Of a stretch of 64,000 bases of DNA, positions 19,375 to 27,937 are shown one piece after another (the stretch's first letter is position 1; each line of letters begins with the position of its first letter). Made by a program: the position numbers and the translations under genes. This stretch comes from Alteromonas sp. KUL106. Lineage in GTDB: Bacteria; Pseudomonadota; Gammaproteobacteria; Enterobacterales; Alteromonadaceae. Where the stretch lies: contig NZ_BLIG01000044.1 of NCBI RefSeq assembly GCF_009811415.1, positions 27,382 through 91,381 on the forward strand. Direction: 5' to 3'. The notes below the pieces were generated by a model, which was not told the origin of the DNA, did not search any database, and was given only the letters and a program-made list of their open reading frames with translations.

Positions 19375-20244
19375 TTGGATAATAGCTCGCTCATTCGCGT
19401 AAGTGTATTCTTTAGCATTTTTTTGCTTATGGCTGTGCTTGAAGCGCTGATGCCTGCGCGTGAAGCTGTGCTTAACAGAAAAACACGTTGGGTGGGTAAC
19501 TTGTCCATGGTGGTGTTGGGCGCACTGGTCTCGCGCGTTTTGTTGCCAACCACACTTGTTGGGATATCTGTTTGGGCAGAGCAAAAAGGCATAGGGGTTT
19601 TTAACCTGTTATTGGGTTCAATGCCGGCGGATGTTGCCAGCACAGAACAATTGCCAAACGGCGAAACCCTTAGCAATGATTCTTCGCAGCACCTTATTGA
19701 TGTCGCCCTAGTAACGTTAAGTGTTTTATTGCTTGATATGATTATCTATTGGCAGCACCGACTTTTTCATACCGTGCCGATGTTATGGCGCTTTCATAAA
19801 ATGCATCACGCCGATAGTCATGTTGACACGACTACAGGCCTTCGCTTCCACCCTGTTGAGATTGCAATGAGCTTGGGGATCAAAGCCGCAGCGGTAGTGA
19901 TTCTAGGCGTGCCTGCCATTGCAATTATCATCTTTGAAGTGGCGCTTAACGGCTTTTCCCTTTTTAACCATGCCAATGTTCGACTGCCGCAAAAGTGGGA
20001 CGACAGAGTAGGGCTGGTATTTATCACGCAGCGTTTACATCGTATTCATCATAGCCAGGCTAAAAGCGAGTCAAATTCTAACTACGGGTTTAGCGTATCG
20101 TGGTGGGATAGATTATTTAACAGCTTTACGCCTCGTGCAGCCTTCAGCGATGAAACCTTGCCAATTGGGCAAAAGGACGTACCGGCTGTAAAAGAGAACG
20201 CGTCTATAAAAGCGTTATTGTTACAGCCCTTTAAATCTCAATAG
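19375..20244 (+). CDS. Sterol desaturase / fatty-acid hydroxylase superfamily protein
   Basis: An integral-membrane di-iron oxygenase of 289 residues. Histidine clusters WQHRLFHTVP, WRFHKMHHADSHVD, RFHPVEIA and RLHRIHHSQAK match the HxxxH, HxxHH pattern of the superfamily, and the C-terminal SNYGFSVSWWDRLF is typical. Members hydroxylate or desaturate lipids. The start is TTG at 19375 with AAAGG nine bases upstream. It follows the YnjF-like gene by 64 bp on the same strand and probably ends the long operon, placing lipid-modifying chemistry beside a transporter. Confidence 0.85.
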   Translation: MDNSSLIRVSVFFSIFLLMAVLEALMPAREAVLNRKTRWVGNLSMVVLGALVSRVLLPTTLVGISVWAEQKGIGVFNLLLGSMPADVASTEQLPNGETLSNDSSQHLIDVALVTLSVLLLDMIIYWQHRLFHTVPMLWRFHKMHHADSHVDTTTGLRFHPVEIAMSLGIKAAAVVILGVPAIAIIIFEVALNGFSLFNHANVRLPQKWDDRVGLVFITQRLHRIHHSQAKSESNSNYGFSVSWWDRLFNSFTPRAAFSDETLPIGQKDVPAVKENASIKALLLQPFKSQ

Positions 20245-20391
20245 TGGTTAACCCCCGGTTTTCCTGCTAATAGATGATGCGGCGACATAGGGGGCATAGG
20301 CGACATAGTTACTATGTTCTTACTGCGCAACGGGCGCGGCCTAAAGCGCTATACGAAAAAAGCGCTTTTCAAATGAAGCGGTTGCTTGGAT

Positions 20392-20967
20392 TTACATCAT
20401 CGCCAGTGCCTTAAACACTAAATAGCCGGTGCCCAGCTGAAGCAACATGCCAATAATGAGAAACACACCATCGCGGTTTGTCATGCCAAGTGCGGTTATG
20501 CAAAGTGCGAAAGCGGGCAGAGCAACAGCAAAGGGAAGGGCCTCCAATGGGATCATGCAAAGCGCAGCGACAGCACAATACGCCGCAATAATGTTTTTGG
20601 CGGGTGTGTCGGATAGAAATGGTATACGGGGTTGCAGTAAGGTTTCGGTTTTCGCTACATAGGGTTTTGCTTTACCTAAAGCGCGTTTTAACTTATCGGA
20701 ATCCACTTGCCTTTCTTTTAATGACGTAGGTAGCCATGGGCTTTTTCTTCCAATCGCGACTTGTATACAAATGAAAAATAACGTTATTCCACATATCGTT
20801 GGTACTCCTGGAATAGCACCGGTAGGAAGCAAGGCGACTAAAGCTGGCACCAACAGTAATGGTCCAAACCCTCTATCTTCGAATCGTTCTACAATTTCGC
20901 CAAGAGACGTCTTGCCAGAGTTTTCATCATATATGTCGTCTAACAAATCAACGATTGAATTGCGCAT
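20392..20967 (-). CDS. ExoD-family membrane protein
   Basis: 191 residues: a short N-terminal cytoplasmic part (SLGEIVERFEDRGFGPLLLV) followed by hydrophobic helices with the ExoD features LVALLPTGAIPGVPT, RKSPWLP, a cytoplasmic middle and two further helix pairs. ExoD proteins were named for an effect on exopolysaccharide in rhizobia; their biochemical role is unclear. It is encoded convergently with the fatty-acid hydroxylase gene, with no clear terminator in the 147-bp gap. Confidence 0.8.
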   Translation of the reverse strand: MRNSIVDLLDDIYDENSGKTSLGEIVERFEDRGFGPLLLVPALVALLPTGAIPGVPTICGITLFFICIQVAIGRKSPWLPTSLKERQVDSDKLKRALGKAKPYVAKTETLLQPRIPFLSDTPAKNIIAAYCAVAALCMIPLEALPFAVALPAFALCITALGMTNRDGVFLIIGMLLQLGTGYLVFKALAMM

Positions 20968-21103
20968 AATAAGTCGTTAAATCCTGTTTAAACATGACCG
21001 CATCCTGCTATAAGTACGCCAATTTCTTAAATAAGTTTAATAAATTGCGAGGTGTACTTTTTACTTCTAGCCGTGCTTTGCTACATTTAACAGACGGTAT
21101 TTT

Positions 21104-22603
21104 TTGGGGTTGCACTTGAGTAACGAAGATATTTTTGCTGTTTTAAAGCAAATGCCAGCAAGTATTTTGTTTAAACGCATTGGTAGCGAAGAAGTACACG
21201 GTAGTAAAGGGTTTGAAAGAACGTTTGGTATACTCAAGGCGACGTGTATTAAAGAAAATTCAATTACTTTTTTCGATAGCCAATCTAAACAAAAAGCTGA
21301 AGACAATGAGAGCCCTTTCTCTCGTGCTGAAGCGGGCGAGCCTGTATCGTGCCAGTTTAGGGTGCAAACTGAATGTCGGGCGATGAACTGCCACATTGAG
21401 AGTGCTCTCATCAATACCTCGGTAGATGAATGGCTAGTGCTTTACATCACGCCTAATGGAAACGACTTTGTTGATGATAATCAAGAAAACTCCGCCGTGG
21501 TTAAGCATATTGCGTTTAATCAATTGCTCACAAACTTTTCATCTAAGCTAATCAATGCAAATGTTAATGAATTAGATAGTATTATCGACCAAGCCCTAGC
21601 GGCGTATGGTGAGTTTAGTGATGTAGATAGATGTTATTTGTTCGAGTTTAGTGAAAACATTGAATATATGTCTAATACCCATGAATGGGTCGCAGCTGGC
21701 GTCACACCCTATATCGACGACTTGCAGGATATGCCAACTACGTCTTTACCTTTTTTCATCAGTCATATCTCAAACGGACTGTTTAAGATTGATGATGTAT
21801 CAACAATCCCTGATGTTGGTTCGTCTGAGAGAGAGGTTTTTCAAGAGCAGCGAATATGCTCGATACTTTGCGTACGGATAATGGTAGATGAAACCATGTA
21901 TGGTTTTATCGGTTGCGATATTATTGGAAGTCCCTACTCATGGAAAGCGTATGACATAGAATACCTGCGCCGTATTGGTGAAATGCTTGGTAATACGCTT
22001 CAAAATATTCGCAATCGCAAAGCGCTACAGAAAATGCAGCTGGAACTTCTCAAGGCTAACAAGCAACTTGAGCAGCTAGCAAATATTGATGGCCTTACCG
22101 GTATTGCTAACAGACGTCTTTTCGACAGCACATTACAGCGCGATATTAAACGGTGTCAAAAACAGGGGCTAGCGCTAAGCCTTCTTTTAATCGACGTCGA
22201 TTTTTTCAAACAATATAACGATCACTACGGGCACGTTTCGGGCGATAAGGTACTTAAAAAAATAGCGAAAACCCTCTCAAAGAGTTGCTTAGGTAATGAT
22301 GATTTAGTTGCTCGTTACGGTGGAGAAGAATTCGCGGTTATCCTGCCTGGAACAGATAGCGACGCTGTTAACGCTATCGCCTCTCGAATATTGCGTAATG
22401 TCATGTTTTTAGATATTCCTCATGAATATTCAACGCATAACAACAAGCTTACGGTAAGCATCGGATTAATCAGTCAAACCAATGATAGTCTGAAGGCGGT
22501 ATACAAACAGCACCGTGCTCAAAGCGCAAGTTGGCTGATTAGCCAAGCTGATGAAGCGCTTTATCGAGCTAAAAATGAAGGCAGGAACTTGATAAAAAGT
22601 TAA
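21104..22603 (+). CDS. GAF-GGDEF diguanylate cyclase
   Basis: Residues 1-120 are a possible PAS-like sensor, about 150-295 a GAF-like domain (VDRCYLFEFSENIEYMSNTHEW), a short coiled linker, then GGDEF from about 325 (DGLTGIANRRLFD, LLIDVDFFKQYNDHYGH, YGGEEFAVIL). The GGEEF active site is intact, so synthesis of cyclic di-GMP from GTP is likely. The usual inhibitory RxxD upstream of the motif reads GNDD, so product inhibition through that site is not expected. No membrane helix is visible; the enzyme is cytosolic. The start is uncertain: TTG codons at 21104, 21110 and 21116 are all in frame. Confidence 0.88.
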   Translation: MGLHLSNEDIFAVLKQMPASILFKRIGSEEVHGSKGFERTFGILKATCIKENSITFFDSQSKQKAEDNESPFSRAEAGEPVSCQFRVQTECRAMNCHIESALINTSVDEWLVLYITPNGNDFVDDNQENSAVVKHIAFNQLLTNFSSKLINANVNELDSIIDQALAAYGEFSDVDRCYLFEFSENIEYMSNTHEWVAAGVTPYIDDLQDMPTTSLPFFISHISNGLFKIDDVSTIPDVGSSEREVFQEQRICSILCVRIMVDETMYGFIGCDIIGSPYSWKAYDIEYLRRIGEMLGNTLQNIRNRKALQKMQLELLKANKQLEQLANIDGLTGIANRRLFDSTLQRDIKRCQKQGLALSLLLIDVDFFKQYNDHYGHVSGDKVLKKIAKTLSKSCLGNDDLVARYGGEEFAVILPGTDSDAVNAIASRILRNVMFLDIPHEYSTHNNKLTVSIGLISQTNDSLKAVYKQHRAQSASWLISQADEALYRAKNEGRNLIKS

Positions 22604-22684
22604 TTGCAAGTTCACTGTCAACATAGTCTTTTCAATATGAGATCCACAGTAAACTTTGTTTTCTCCATTAATGTGCGTCAAATC

Positions 22685-22734
22685 AATCACATTGTTTATT
22701 GTGATTGTTATTAATCACATATTGATGTGTGATT
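22685..22734. promoter_or_regulatory. Twin palindromic operators upstream of the SatD-like gene
   Basis: Two 22-bp palindromes with identical 7-bp arms, AATCACA-N8-TGTGATT, at 22685-22706 and 22713-22734. Start-to-start spacing is 28 bp. They lie about 95 bp before the likely start of the SatD-like gene, the position expected of an operator. The regulator is unknown; the downstream protein has a C-terminal HTH-like segment and could be autoregulatory. Confidence 0.6.
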
Positions 22735-22829
22735 GTTTTTGAATTCAACGTGTGGGCGTGTCATAGTGTCGTATATACTATCGTACAATCCTTGTGAATA
22801 CCGTACGTCTAACGACAGCGTGTAGCAGA

Positions 22830-23534
22830 ATGACTAAAAATAATGCATTGAAAGTGGAATCAAGCAGTTTTGCTGGTGTGCTTACTGGCGATATTACGGG
22901 TTCTCAATCTTACTCTAATGATGACTTCGGTAATATCCTTGCTGCGCTTCAGCAGCATTTGTCGAAATACGCCAAACGATACAGTGGTAATTTCGATATT
23001 TACCGAGGGGACGCTTTTCAGCTAGTGATAGGCCAGCCACAATACGCGATGCATATTGCACTTGGACTTCGATTAGCACTTAAGGCACATATACCAAGCG
23101 TCGATATAAGAATTAGCGTAGCAGTGGGAGATGCACATTTTCGACCTTCAGAAGTGAAAACTGGCACCGGAGAGGCATTTGTTTTATCAGGGCGGGGGCT
23201 TGATATGATTAAGCCTCATTACTTCGCTTTTTACAGCAGTGACGTAAAACTGGAAAATAGAACACAGCTTCTGACGCGTTTTGCTGATGTTCACGTAAGT
23301 GGTTTAACGCAAACACAATCACAAACCTTACTTGCTTATCTTGAGGCCTCAGACAAGAGTCATGAAAATGTAGCGGCAGCACTTGATAAAAATAGAAGCA
23401 ACGTAAGTCGAATTCTTAACGCGAGTAATTACAAGCTGGTGGCTGAATACCTAAGCTATATGGAGCAAGAGCTTGTGTTGATGCAACAAGAAAGCGGGCT
23501 GTTAAATACGAAGCAGGTCAACAAGGAAGAATAA
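22830..23534 (+). CDS. SatD-like protein with C-terminal HTH-like segment
   Basis: The N-terminal half (GVLTGDITGSQSY, YRGDAFQLVIG, ISVAVGDAH, GEAFVLSGRGLD) has the layout of SatD-type proteins, which resemble nucleotide-cyclase folds. The last 60 residues (ENVAAALDKNRSNVSRILNASNYKLV) look like a helix-turn-helix. The next gene is a DUF3307 membrane protein 50 bp downstream, a pairing I recall from other bacteria. I chose the ATG at 22830; a GTG at 22794 is also open and neither has a good ribosome-binding site. Function unknown; a sensor-regulator role is inference. Confidence 0.6.
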   Translation: MTKNNALKVESSSFAGVLTGDITGSQSYSNDDFGNILAALQQHLSKYAKRYSGNFDIYRGDAFQLVIGQPQYAMHIALGLRLALKAHIPSVDIRISVAVGDAHFRPSEVKTGTGEAFVLSGRGLDMIKPHYFAFYSSDVKLENRTQLLTRFADVHVSGLTQTQSQTLLAYLEASDKSHENVAAALDKNRSNVSRILNASNYKLVAEYLSYMEQELVLMQQESGLLNTKQVNKEE

Positions 23535-23584
23535 CGTGCGATGAGTTTGAACATCAAACGTTACCCTAATGGTAGGAGCGCCAA

Positions 23585-24433
23585 ATGATAGATGAAACAT
23601 CGAAGACGGGTATTGTCCAAGCCTCGCCTGAGTTGATGCAGCCTGAGCTATTAGTGGGGCTTTTACTGGCTCATTTGCTTGCCGACTTTTATTTTCAGCC
23701 CTATTCATGGGTACAGCAAAGAAACGAGCGACACGCTTTAGCTTTACCTTTGTATTTACATGCGCTGCTACATGGCGCGCTTGCGCTCATTGTACTTATG
23801 CTCATATCTCAGAGCGAGAGTATGACGATGATAGGCTTTAGCGCGATTATTGTAGCAGTTTCCCATTTTAAAATTGATGTAATTAAGTCCTATTGCTCCC
23901 AAAACACCCTGTCGTTTTTCGTTGACCAATTAGCACACGTCGTGGTGATTTTAGGTGTGTTTTTATATGTAACGAATCAATGGCACAGTGCGCTACTGCT
24001 GCTAAAATTAGTGAGCACAGAGCATTTAGTCGTGCTTTTGGCTTATTTAGCGGTACTCAAACCCAGCTCAATCGTTATTAAGCAACTGTTGGCCCCCTGG
24101 AGCGACGAAGTGCTAGCAAACAAAACAACGTCTGCCCATCCCAATGACCCTCCCACAATAAGCACCGAAGCACAGCAAACCTTATCACTGGCAGGTCAGC
24201 GTATTGGTTATTTAGAACGGGTTCTCATGTTGACGTTTGTGTTATTAAACCAGTTTTCGGCTATCGGGTTTCTTATTGCCGCTAAATCCATTTTTCGCTT
24301 CGGTGACTTAACTAAACACCAAGACAGAAAATTAACGGAATATGTACTGCTTGGCACTTTTACCAGTGTTGCGATTACCTTAACTATCGGTGTGGTGTGC
24401 GCTGCGTTACTCGGGCATATGCCTATTAAATAA
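23585..24433 (+). CDS. DUF3307 membrane protein
   Basis: The DUF3307 signature appears at the N-terminus: LLVGLLLAHLLADFYFQPYSWV, then ALPLYLHALLHGALALIV and HFKIDVIKSY. Several membrane helices follow, with a polar loop near residue 180 (NKTTSAHPNDPP) and two final helices. GGAGCG seven bases upstream supports the start. It is probably cotranscribed with the SatD-like gene, so both would be controlled by the twin palindromes. The family's function is unknown. Confidence 0.82.
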   Translation: MIDETSKTGIVQASPELMQPELLVGLLLAHLLADFYFQPYSWVQQRNERHALALPLYLHALLHGALALIVLMLISQSESMTMIGFSAIIVAVSHFKIDVIKSYCSQNTLSFFVDQLAHVVVILGVFLYVTNQWHSALLLLKLVSTEHLVVLLAYLAVLKPSSIVIKQLLAPWSDEVLANKTTSAHPNDPPTISTEAQQTLSLAGQRIGYLERVLMLTFVLLNQFSAIGFLIAAKSIFRFGDLTKHQDRKLTEYVLLGTFTSVAITLTIGVVCAALLGHMPIK

Positions 24434-24638
24434 CACCTGTAGTAAAGTTAGTTAGAGGTAAATTGAAACTGGTTATTGAGGAGCGTCGCCACAGGCTTAT
24501 AGAAAAAGGCTTACTTAAAGAAACTGAATGGCCAGTTTAAAATGATATTTAAACCTGTGAAACCATTACGCTATGGATGTTGGTCTAGGCGGCAAAGAGA
24601 TCGCAGAGCACTCTAATTGTAGACGCCAAAACGCAGTG

Positions 24639-24992
24639 ATGAATAAATGTGAAAATGTCGAATTTAAAGAGTCTCTTTACACTAAATTAGGTTTGCCAAA
24701 CTACAGCCATTATTATTGGTCAATCAACTGGGTTCAAACTCAATCCGGTCCAATGGCTATTTACAGAACGTCAACCAAAGTTAAAATCGTGGACATCAAC
24801 AACCAGCAAGTTCATACCGTGTTTTCACGAACATTAGGGGTGAACGACTTTGTTGTGATTGAAAATGCTGACGGAACAACGGGTATCAGAGCGCGCCTAG
24901 GCTTTAGTAAAGAAGAAGTAAAAGATATTGAGTCGTTCATCAAAAACAACACTACAGATATCGAGCCTATGCAAATGCTACAACCTTCATAG
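24639..24992 (+). CDS. Hypothetical protein
   Basis: About 117 residues from MNKCENVEF; the frame is open back to 24573 but that part reads like non-coding sequence. Contains a beta-rich middle (STKVKIVDINNQQVHTVFS, NDFVVIENADGTTGIRAR) and an acidic C-terminal helix. No recognised family. No good ribosome-binding site is visible, so the start is uncertain. The 140 bp before it hold only very short frames. A strong terminator follows about 55 bp after its stop, which supports a real transcript. Confidence 0.4.
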   Translation: MNKCENVEFKESLYTKLGLPNYSHYYWSINWVQTQSGPMAIYRTSTKVKIVDINNQQVHTVFSRTLGVNDFVVIENADGTTGIRARLGFSKEEVKDIESFIKNNTTDIEPMQMLQPS

Positions 24993-25046
24993 GTTTAGCT
25001 TAAATCTATTCTGCATAGAAATGGCGCAATACTTCAAGTAATAACA

Positions 25047-25075
25047 AAAAGAGGCCTGTGACATACAGGCCTCTT
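25047..25075. terminator. Rho-independent terminator
   Basis: Perfect stem AGAGGCCTGT/ACAGGCCTCT with a GACAT loop, A-run before and TTT after. It lies between the hypothetical gene and the convergent ABC operon. Confidence 0.85.
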
Positions 25076-25109
25076 TCGTATTCACCGATGAAATTTGGTT
25101 TTTTATTTA

Positions 25110-25181
25110 TTAAAAACGATAGTCAGCCACTAGCTTAAAGTGCCTTGGTGCATTTGGTTCAGCCCACACATCAGCTTCATT
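25110..25181 (-). pseudogene. C-terminal stub of a TonB-dependent receptor
   Basis: On the minus strand, directly after the stop of the ABC permease, an open frame ends EPNAPRHFKLVADYRF-stop. That is a typical outer-membrane beta-barrel terminus with the final aromatic residue, found at the ends of TonB receptors. Only about 22 residues remain with no start. The rest of the receptor gene has apparently been deleted, leaving the permease stop fused to the receptor tail. Confidence 0.6.
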
Positions 25182-26498
25182 TCATTCTTTTTTTCCTGAG
25201 CGGTTATTGTGTGAGGTGTCAGTGCTTGGTGTAAATTGTGGCAGTGCCTTTAAGCTTTCCTGAGAAAATTCAGGGTCTTTGAACAGGTGGTAATAATAGA
25301 ATTTCCGAAGCGATTTATGAAAAGCACGCACGTCGTTTTCATAGCTCACCATAGCTTCAACGTCGGTATCAGCAGCGCTAGAGAGTAAACGCTGAGTCAG
25401 CAAAGACGGAGAAAATAAAGCTACATAGCTAGCAATGGTGTCTTTTTGAAGCGTGGAAGCCTGGAAGCCCCTCGACAGTTCGCTAGCCGTTTGGTCTCCT
25501 ACCTGTTGGAACGCGTAATACCACTTCCAGTTAAACGAACTGTCTCGTTCAGGATCAAATTCTGTGTAGTCGGCCCACTGCGGGTGAGTGGCTATAAATG
25601 CACGCCATGTGTCTTCAACGGGCTTATCCCACGCGCTATTTACCGCTTCACGTTGGGTGAGCACAATGTCGCCACCCTCAGGTGTTTCAATCACTGAATT
25701 GATTACCGTGTGTGCGGTCACGGGCACAATAACAGTGGTAACAAGCCAAACACCTAGCATAACAGAGGCTAGGTGCGTTGCGCTGAAATTTGCAAAACGC
25801 TTCGCGGTGCCAATTACAAGAACAATGGCACTCCATATCGCTATGTTGCCTATCACTATTGCGCAAACGGTTAATATAGAAAGTACAGGTGCGCCGTTAG
25901 CTAACCCGAAAACGACAAACGGGGTCAGCGTAACTAGGGCCAAAGGCACCAAAGTGACTAATACTCGTGATGTCCATATCGCATGGGCGTTGCGTGCGGT
26001 TACATTGAGTAAATCAAAGCGGCGAGCTTCCCGTTCTTTTGCTTTTAAATCGTAAAGCAGCAAGATGATGAATAATGGCAACAATATGCTGGTCACAAAG
26101 GCAAAATCGAAACGTCCTAAAAACGCTAGCTCTGGGTTATCTGTATCGCTTTCATAAATTTGCCCTTCTAACGCCAGCATGCGTATACGGTGCTTCCAAG
26201 GAAATACATCTCTTTCGCCTACGGCAGCAAAAGCCAGCGGGGAAGGGGGCGCATAAGTTAGGTGAAAAGCATAGTACGCCACCATGCCGAAGTTAGACTG
26301 TTGCGTGATAACGGCTTCACGCTCTATTTGATCTTTTTCCAGTAAGCGTTCAATTGTAGCTTGTTGTTCCTGCATTTCCGCATAGCCCGACCACAAAGAA
26401 ACTACGCTTAAAAGAAAAACGACTAATAACGTAAGTTTTATTTGGCGATGACCAAAAACAAAATTAGCTTCACGTTTAAGATCGGTAAAACGCATCAT
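25182..26498 (-). CDS. ABC-2 type transporter permease, DUF3526-like
   Basis: 438 residues: one N-terminal helix (LTLLVVFLLSVVSLWSGYAE), a large periplasmic loop, then five or six helices (FVTSILLPLFIILLLYDLKAKEREARRFDLL is the conserved helix-and-coupling segment). The architecture matches DUF3526-containing exporter permeases. It is the third gene of an ATPase-permease-permease operon; its ATG overlaps the TGA of the upstream permease. The substrate is unknown. The remnant of a TonB receptor next to it suggests the intact system once linked export or maturation with outer-membrane uptake. Confidence 0.75.
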   Translation of the reverse strand: MMRFTDLKREANFVFGHRQIKLTLLVVFLLSVVSLWSGYAEMQEQQATIERLLEKDQIEREAVITQQSNFGMVAYYAFHLTYAPPSPLAFAAVGERDVFPWKHRIRMLALEGQIYESDTDNPELAFLGRFDFAFVTSILLPLFIILLLYDLKAKEREARRFDLLNVTARNAHAIWTSRVLVTLVPLALVTLTPFVVFGLANGAPVLSILTVCAIVIGNIAIWSAIVLVIGTAKRFANFSATHLASVMLGVWLVTTVIVPVTAHTVINSVIETPEGGDIVLTQREAVNSAWDKPVEDTWRAFIATHPQWADYTEFDPERDSSFNWKWYYAFQQVGDQTASELSRGFQASTLQKDTIASYVALFSPSLLTQRLLSSAADTDVEAMVSYENDVRAFHKSLRKFYYYHLFKDPEFSQESLKALPQFTPSTDTSHNNRSGKKE

Positions 26499-27937
26499 GG
26501 GTTTAACCTCCTAACAGCCGCTTTCAAAAGCAAGGTGGTAATGCATACCCAAACAAACAGTTGTAGAAAATAGATAAGCGCGTTTGAAATGCGCGTGTTT
26601 GCTGCTTCTGGTTTGAAATCAAATTCAGAAAGCAATGCCCAGTTGTCTGCATCCACAACAGCTTTTTCAGCGGCTTCCTCGCTTGCGTTGCGGTTCATGT
26701 CGAGTTTGTAATCCAGCTTTTCGACATGCACTTTATTCAGCCCTTGAACGAATTCAAGGCGCAGAGCTTCTGCTTCTCGTAAAAAACGATGATGGGTTTC
26801 AAGGCTGGTACCCGCTAATATTGTGGAGATAGCGCGAACGGAAACGGTTGGCGATAGCCAGCCAAACTGTCGCGCAATATGTGCTTGTTCTAATTCTTCA
26901 CCCATTCTGTTTTCGGCAAATTCATTAAGCACTTTTGCCTGTCTGCCTTCTGAGTACTGAGCAACAACACCGCGGAAATTAACGGGAAGGTCGTCTACGG
27001 AATCTACATCGTATTTTGCTAGTAAATTTTCTTTTAGCTTTTTAAATGCGGGGTCGTTAACGTCGTGACCGTCACCCAAACTTCTAAGCTTTTCTACTAC
27101 TTTAAAGTCCGCTTCAAGCTTGCCTATTGAGGGGGCTGCATTCGTTGCGACACTGCTGCCAATGCGAGGAAGTAACACACACGCGGCCATCCAAATAACA
27201 ATAAGCATGGTGAAGCTAACGCTACTTTTCTCAAATAATGCAGAACACGCGGTTACAACAGCGGCCCATAGCAAAAAGTAAACGGCGTAGCTTAAAGAAA
27301 ATAACAGTACAACAAGCACGCTTTCGCTTGAAAAAGCCACGTAAAAACAGGCTAGAAGTAGAGGGAGTAAGAACAAACCGCTAGCTGTAATGAGCGCTAA
27401 AAGCTTTCCTAACATTAACTGCCAGCGCGTTGTGCCTTGGGACAATAAAAGCGTAAGTGTACCCGCCTCGCGCTCTCGCGACACGCTACCGTATCCAATA
27501 AGAATAATAAACAGTGGCGCCAGTACTAACGCAAGGAAGCTAGGGGTTAAGCTACTAAAGCGCGTAAGCCCAGCTGATTGCCGCTGCTCTGCAAACATGG
27601 CGCTGTTTTGGCGATGCCCCTCTAAGAAAATAGCGTTACCTGTGTAGGTGTCTACACCCGGTTCGATGACGCTTAATGGAGTAGGGGCACGAAAGACATA
27701 GTGACCGTAATGCACCATGCGGTGAGGGTGCTTATCAGGCTGCGCTTTAAAGCGTTCTTCCGCTTCAGTTTGAAAGTGGTCTCTCGCGTGCGCGGCTTCT
27801 TCAATGTGAAATGCATTTACGACTAGGGCAGCTAGGGTCAGTATGGCTCCTAGCAACAGTACCGTAGCGGCGACTTTCGTGCGCAGCCAGTAGCGCCACT
27901 GATCTGCACAAATGGTTTTTACTACACTAAATATCAT
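26495..27937 (-). CDS. ABC-2 type transporter permease, DUF3526-like
   Basis: 480 residues with the same plan as its downstream neighbour: N-terminal helix (VAATVLLLGAILTLAALVV), a periplasmic loop, SFLALVLAPLFIILIGYGSV followed by SREREAGTLTLLLSQGTT, a conserved coupling motif of ABC-2 permeases, then several helices and a long loop before the last one. The two permeases are paralogues and likely form a heterodimer with the ATPase. Start and stop codons overlap on both sides (ATGA), so the operon is translationally coupled. Confidence 0.78.
   Translation of the reverse strand: MIFSVVKTICADQWRYWLRTKVAATVLLLGAILTLAALVVNAFHIEEAAHARDHFQTEAEERFKAQPDKHPHRMVHYGHYVFRAPTPLSVIEPGVDTYTGNAIFLEGHRQNSAMFAEQRQSAGLTRFSSLTPSFLALVLAPLFIILIGYGSVSREREAGTLTLLLSQGTTRWQLMLGKLLALITASGLFLLPLLLACFYVAFSSESVLVVLLFSLSYAVYFLLWAAVVTACSALFEKSSVSFTMLIVIWMAACVLLPRIGSSVATNAAPSIGKLEADFKVVEKLRSLGDGHDVNDPAFKKLKENLLAKYDVDSVDDLPVNFRGVVAQYSEGRQAKVLNEFAENRMGEELEQAHIARQFGWLSPTVSVRAISTILAGTSLETHHRFLREAEALRLEFVQGLNKVHVEKLDYKLDMNRNASEEAAEKAVVDADNWALLSEFDFKPEAANTRISNALIYFLQLFVWVCITTLLLKAAVRRLNP

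Noticed and set aside
20340..20372. AAAGCGCT repeat as a terminator between the hydroxylase and exoD genes
   Set aside because: The copies are short self-palindromes without a stable stem and T-run.
22700..22719. CRP site
   Set aside because: TGTGA and TCACA are present in the right order, but ten bases apart instead of six; the sequence is better explained as the halves of two neighbouring palindromes.
24464..24618. Two frames of about 25 residues before the hypothetical protein gene
   Set aside because: Too short and without ribosome-binding sites or recognisable similarity; they may be remnants but I cannot support it.
25588..26055. 155-residue plus-strand frame
   Set aside because: Antisense of the DUF3526-like permease; Thr/Val-rich shadow with no motif.
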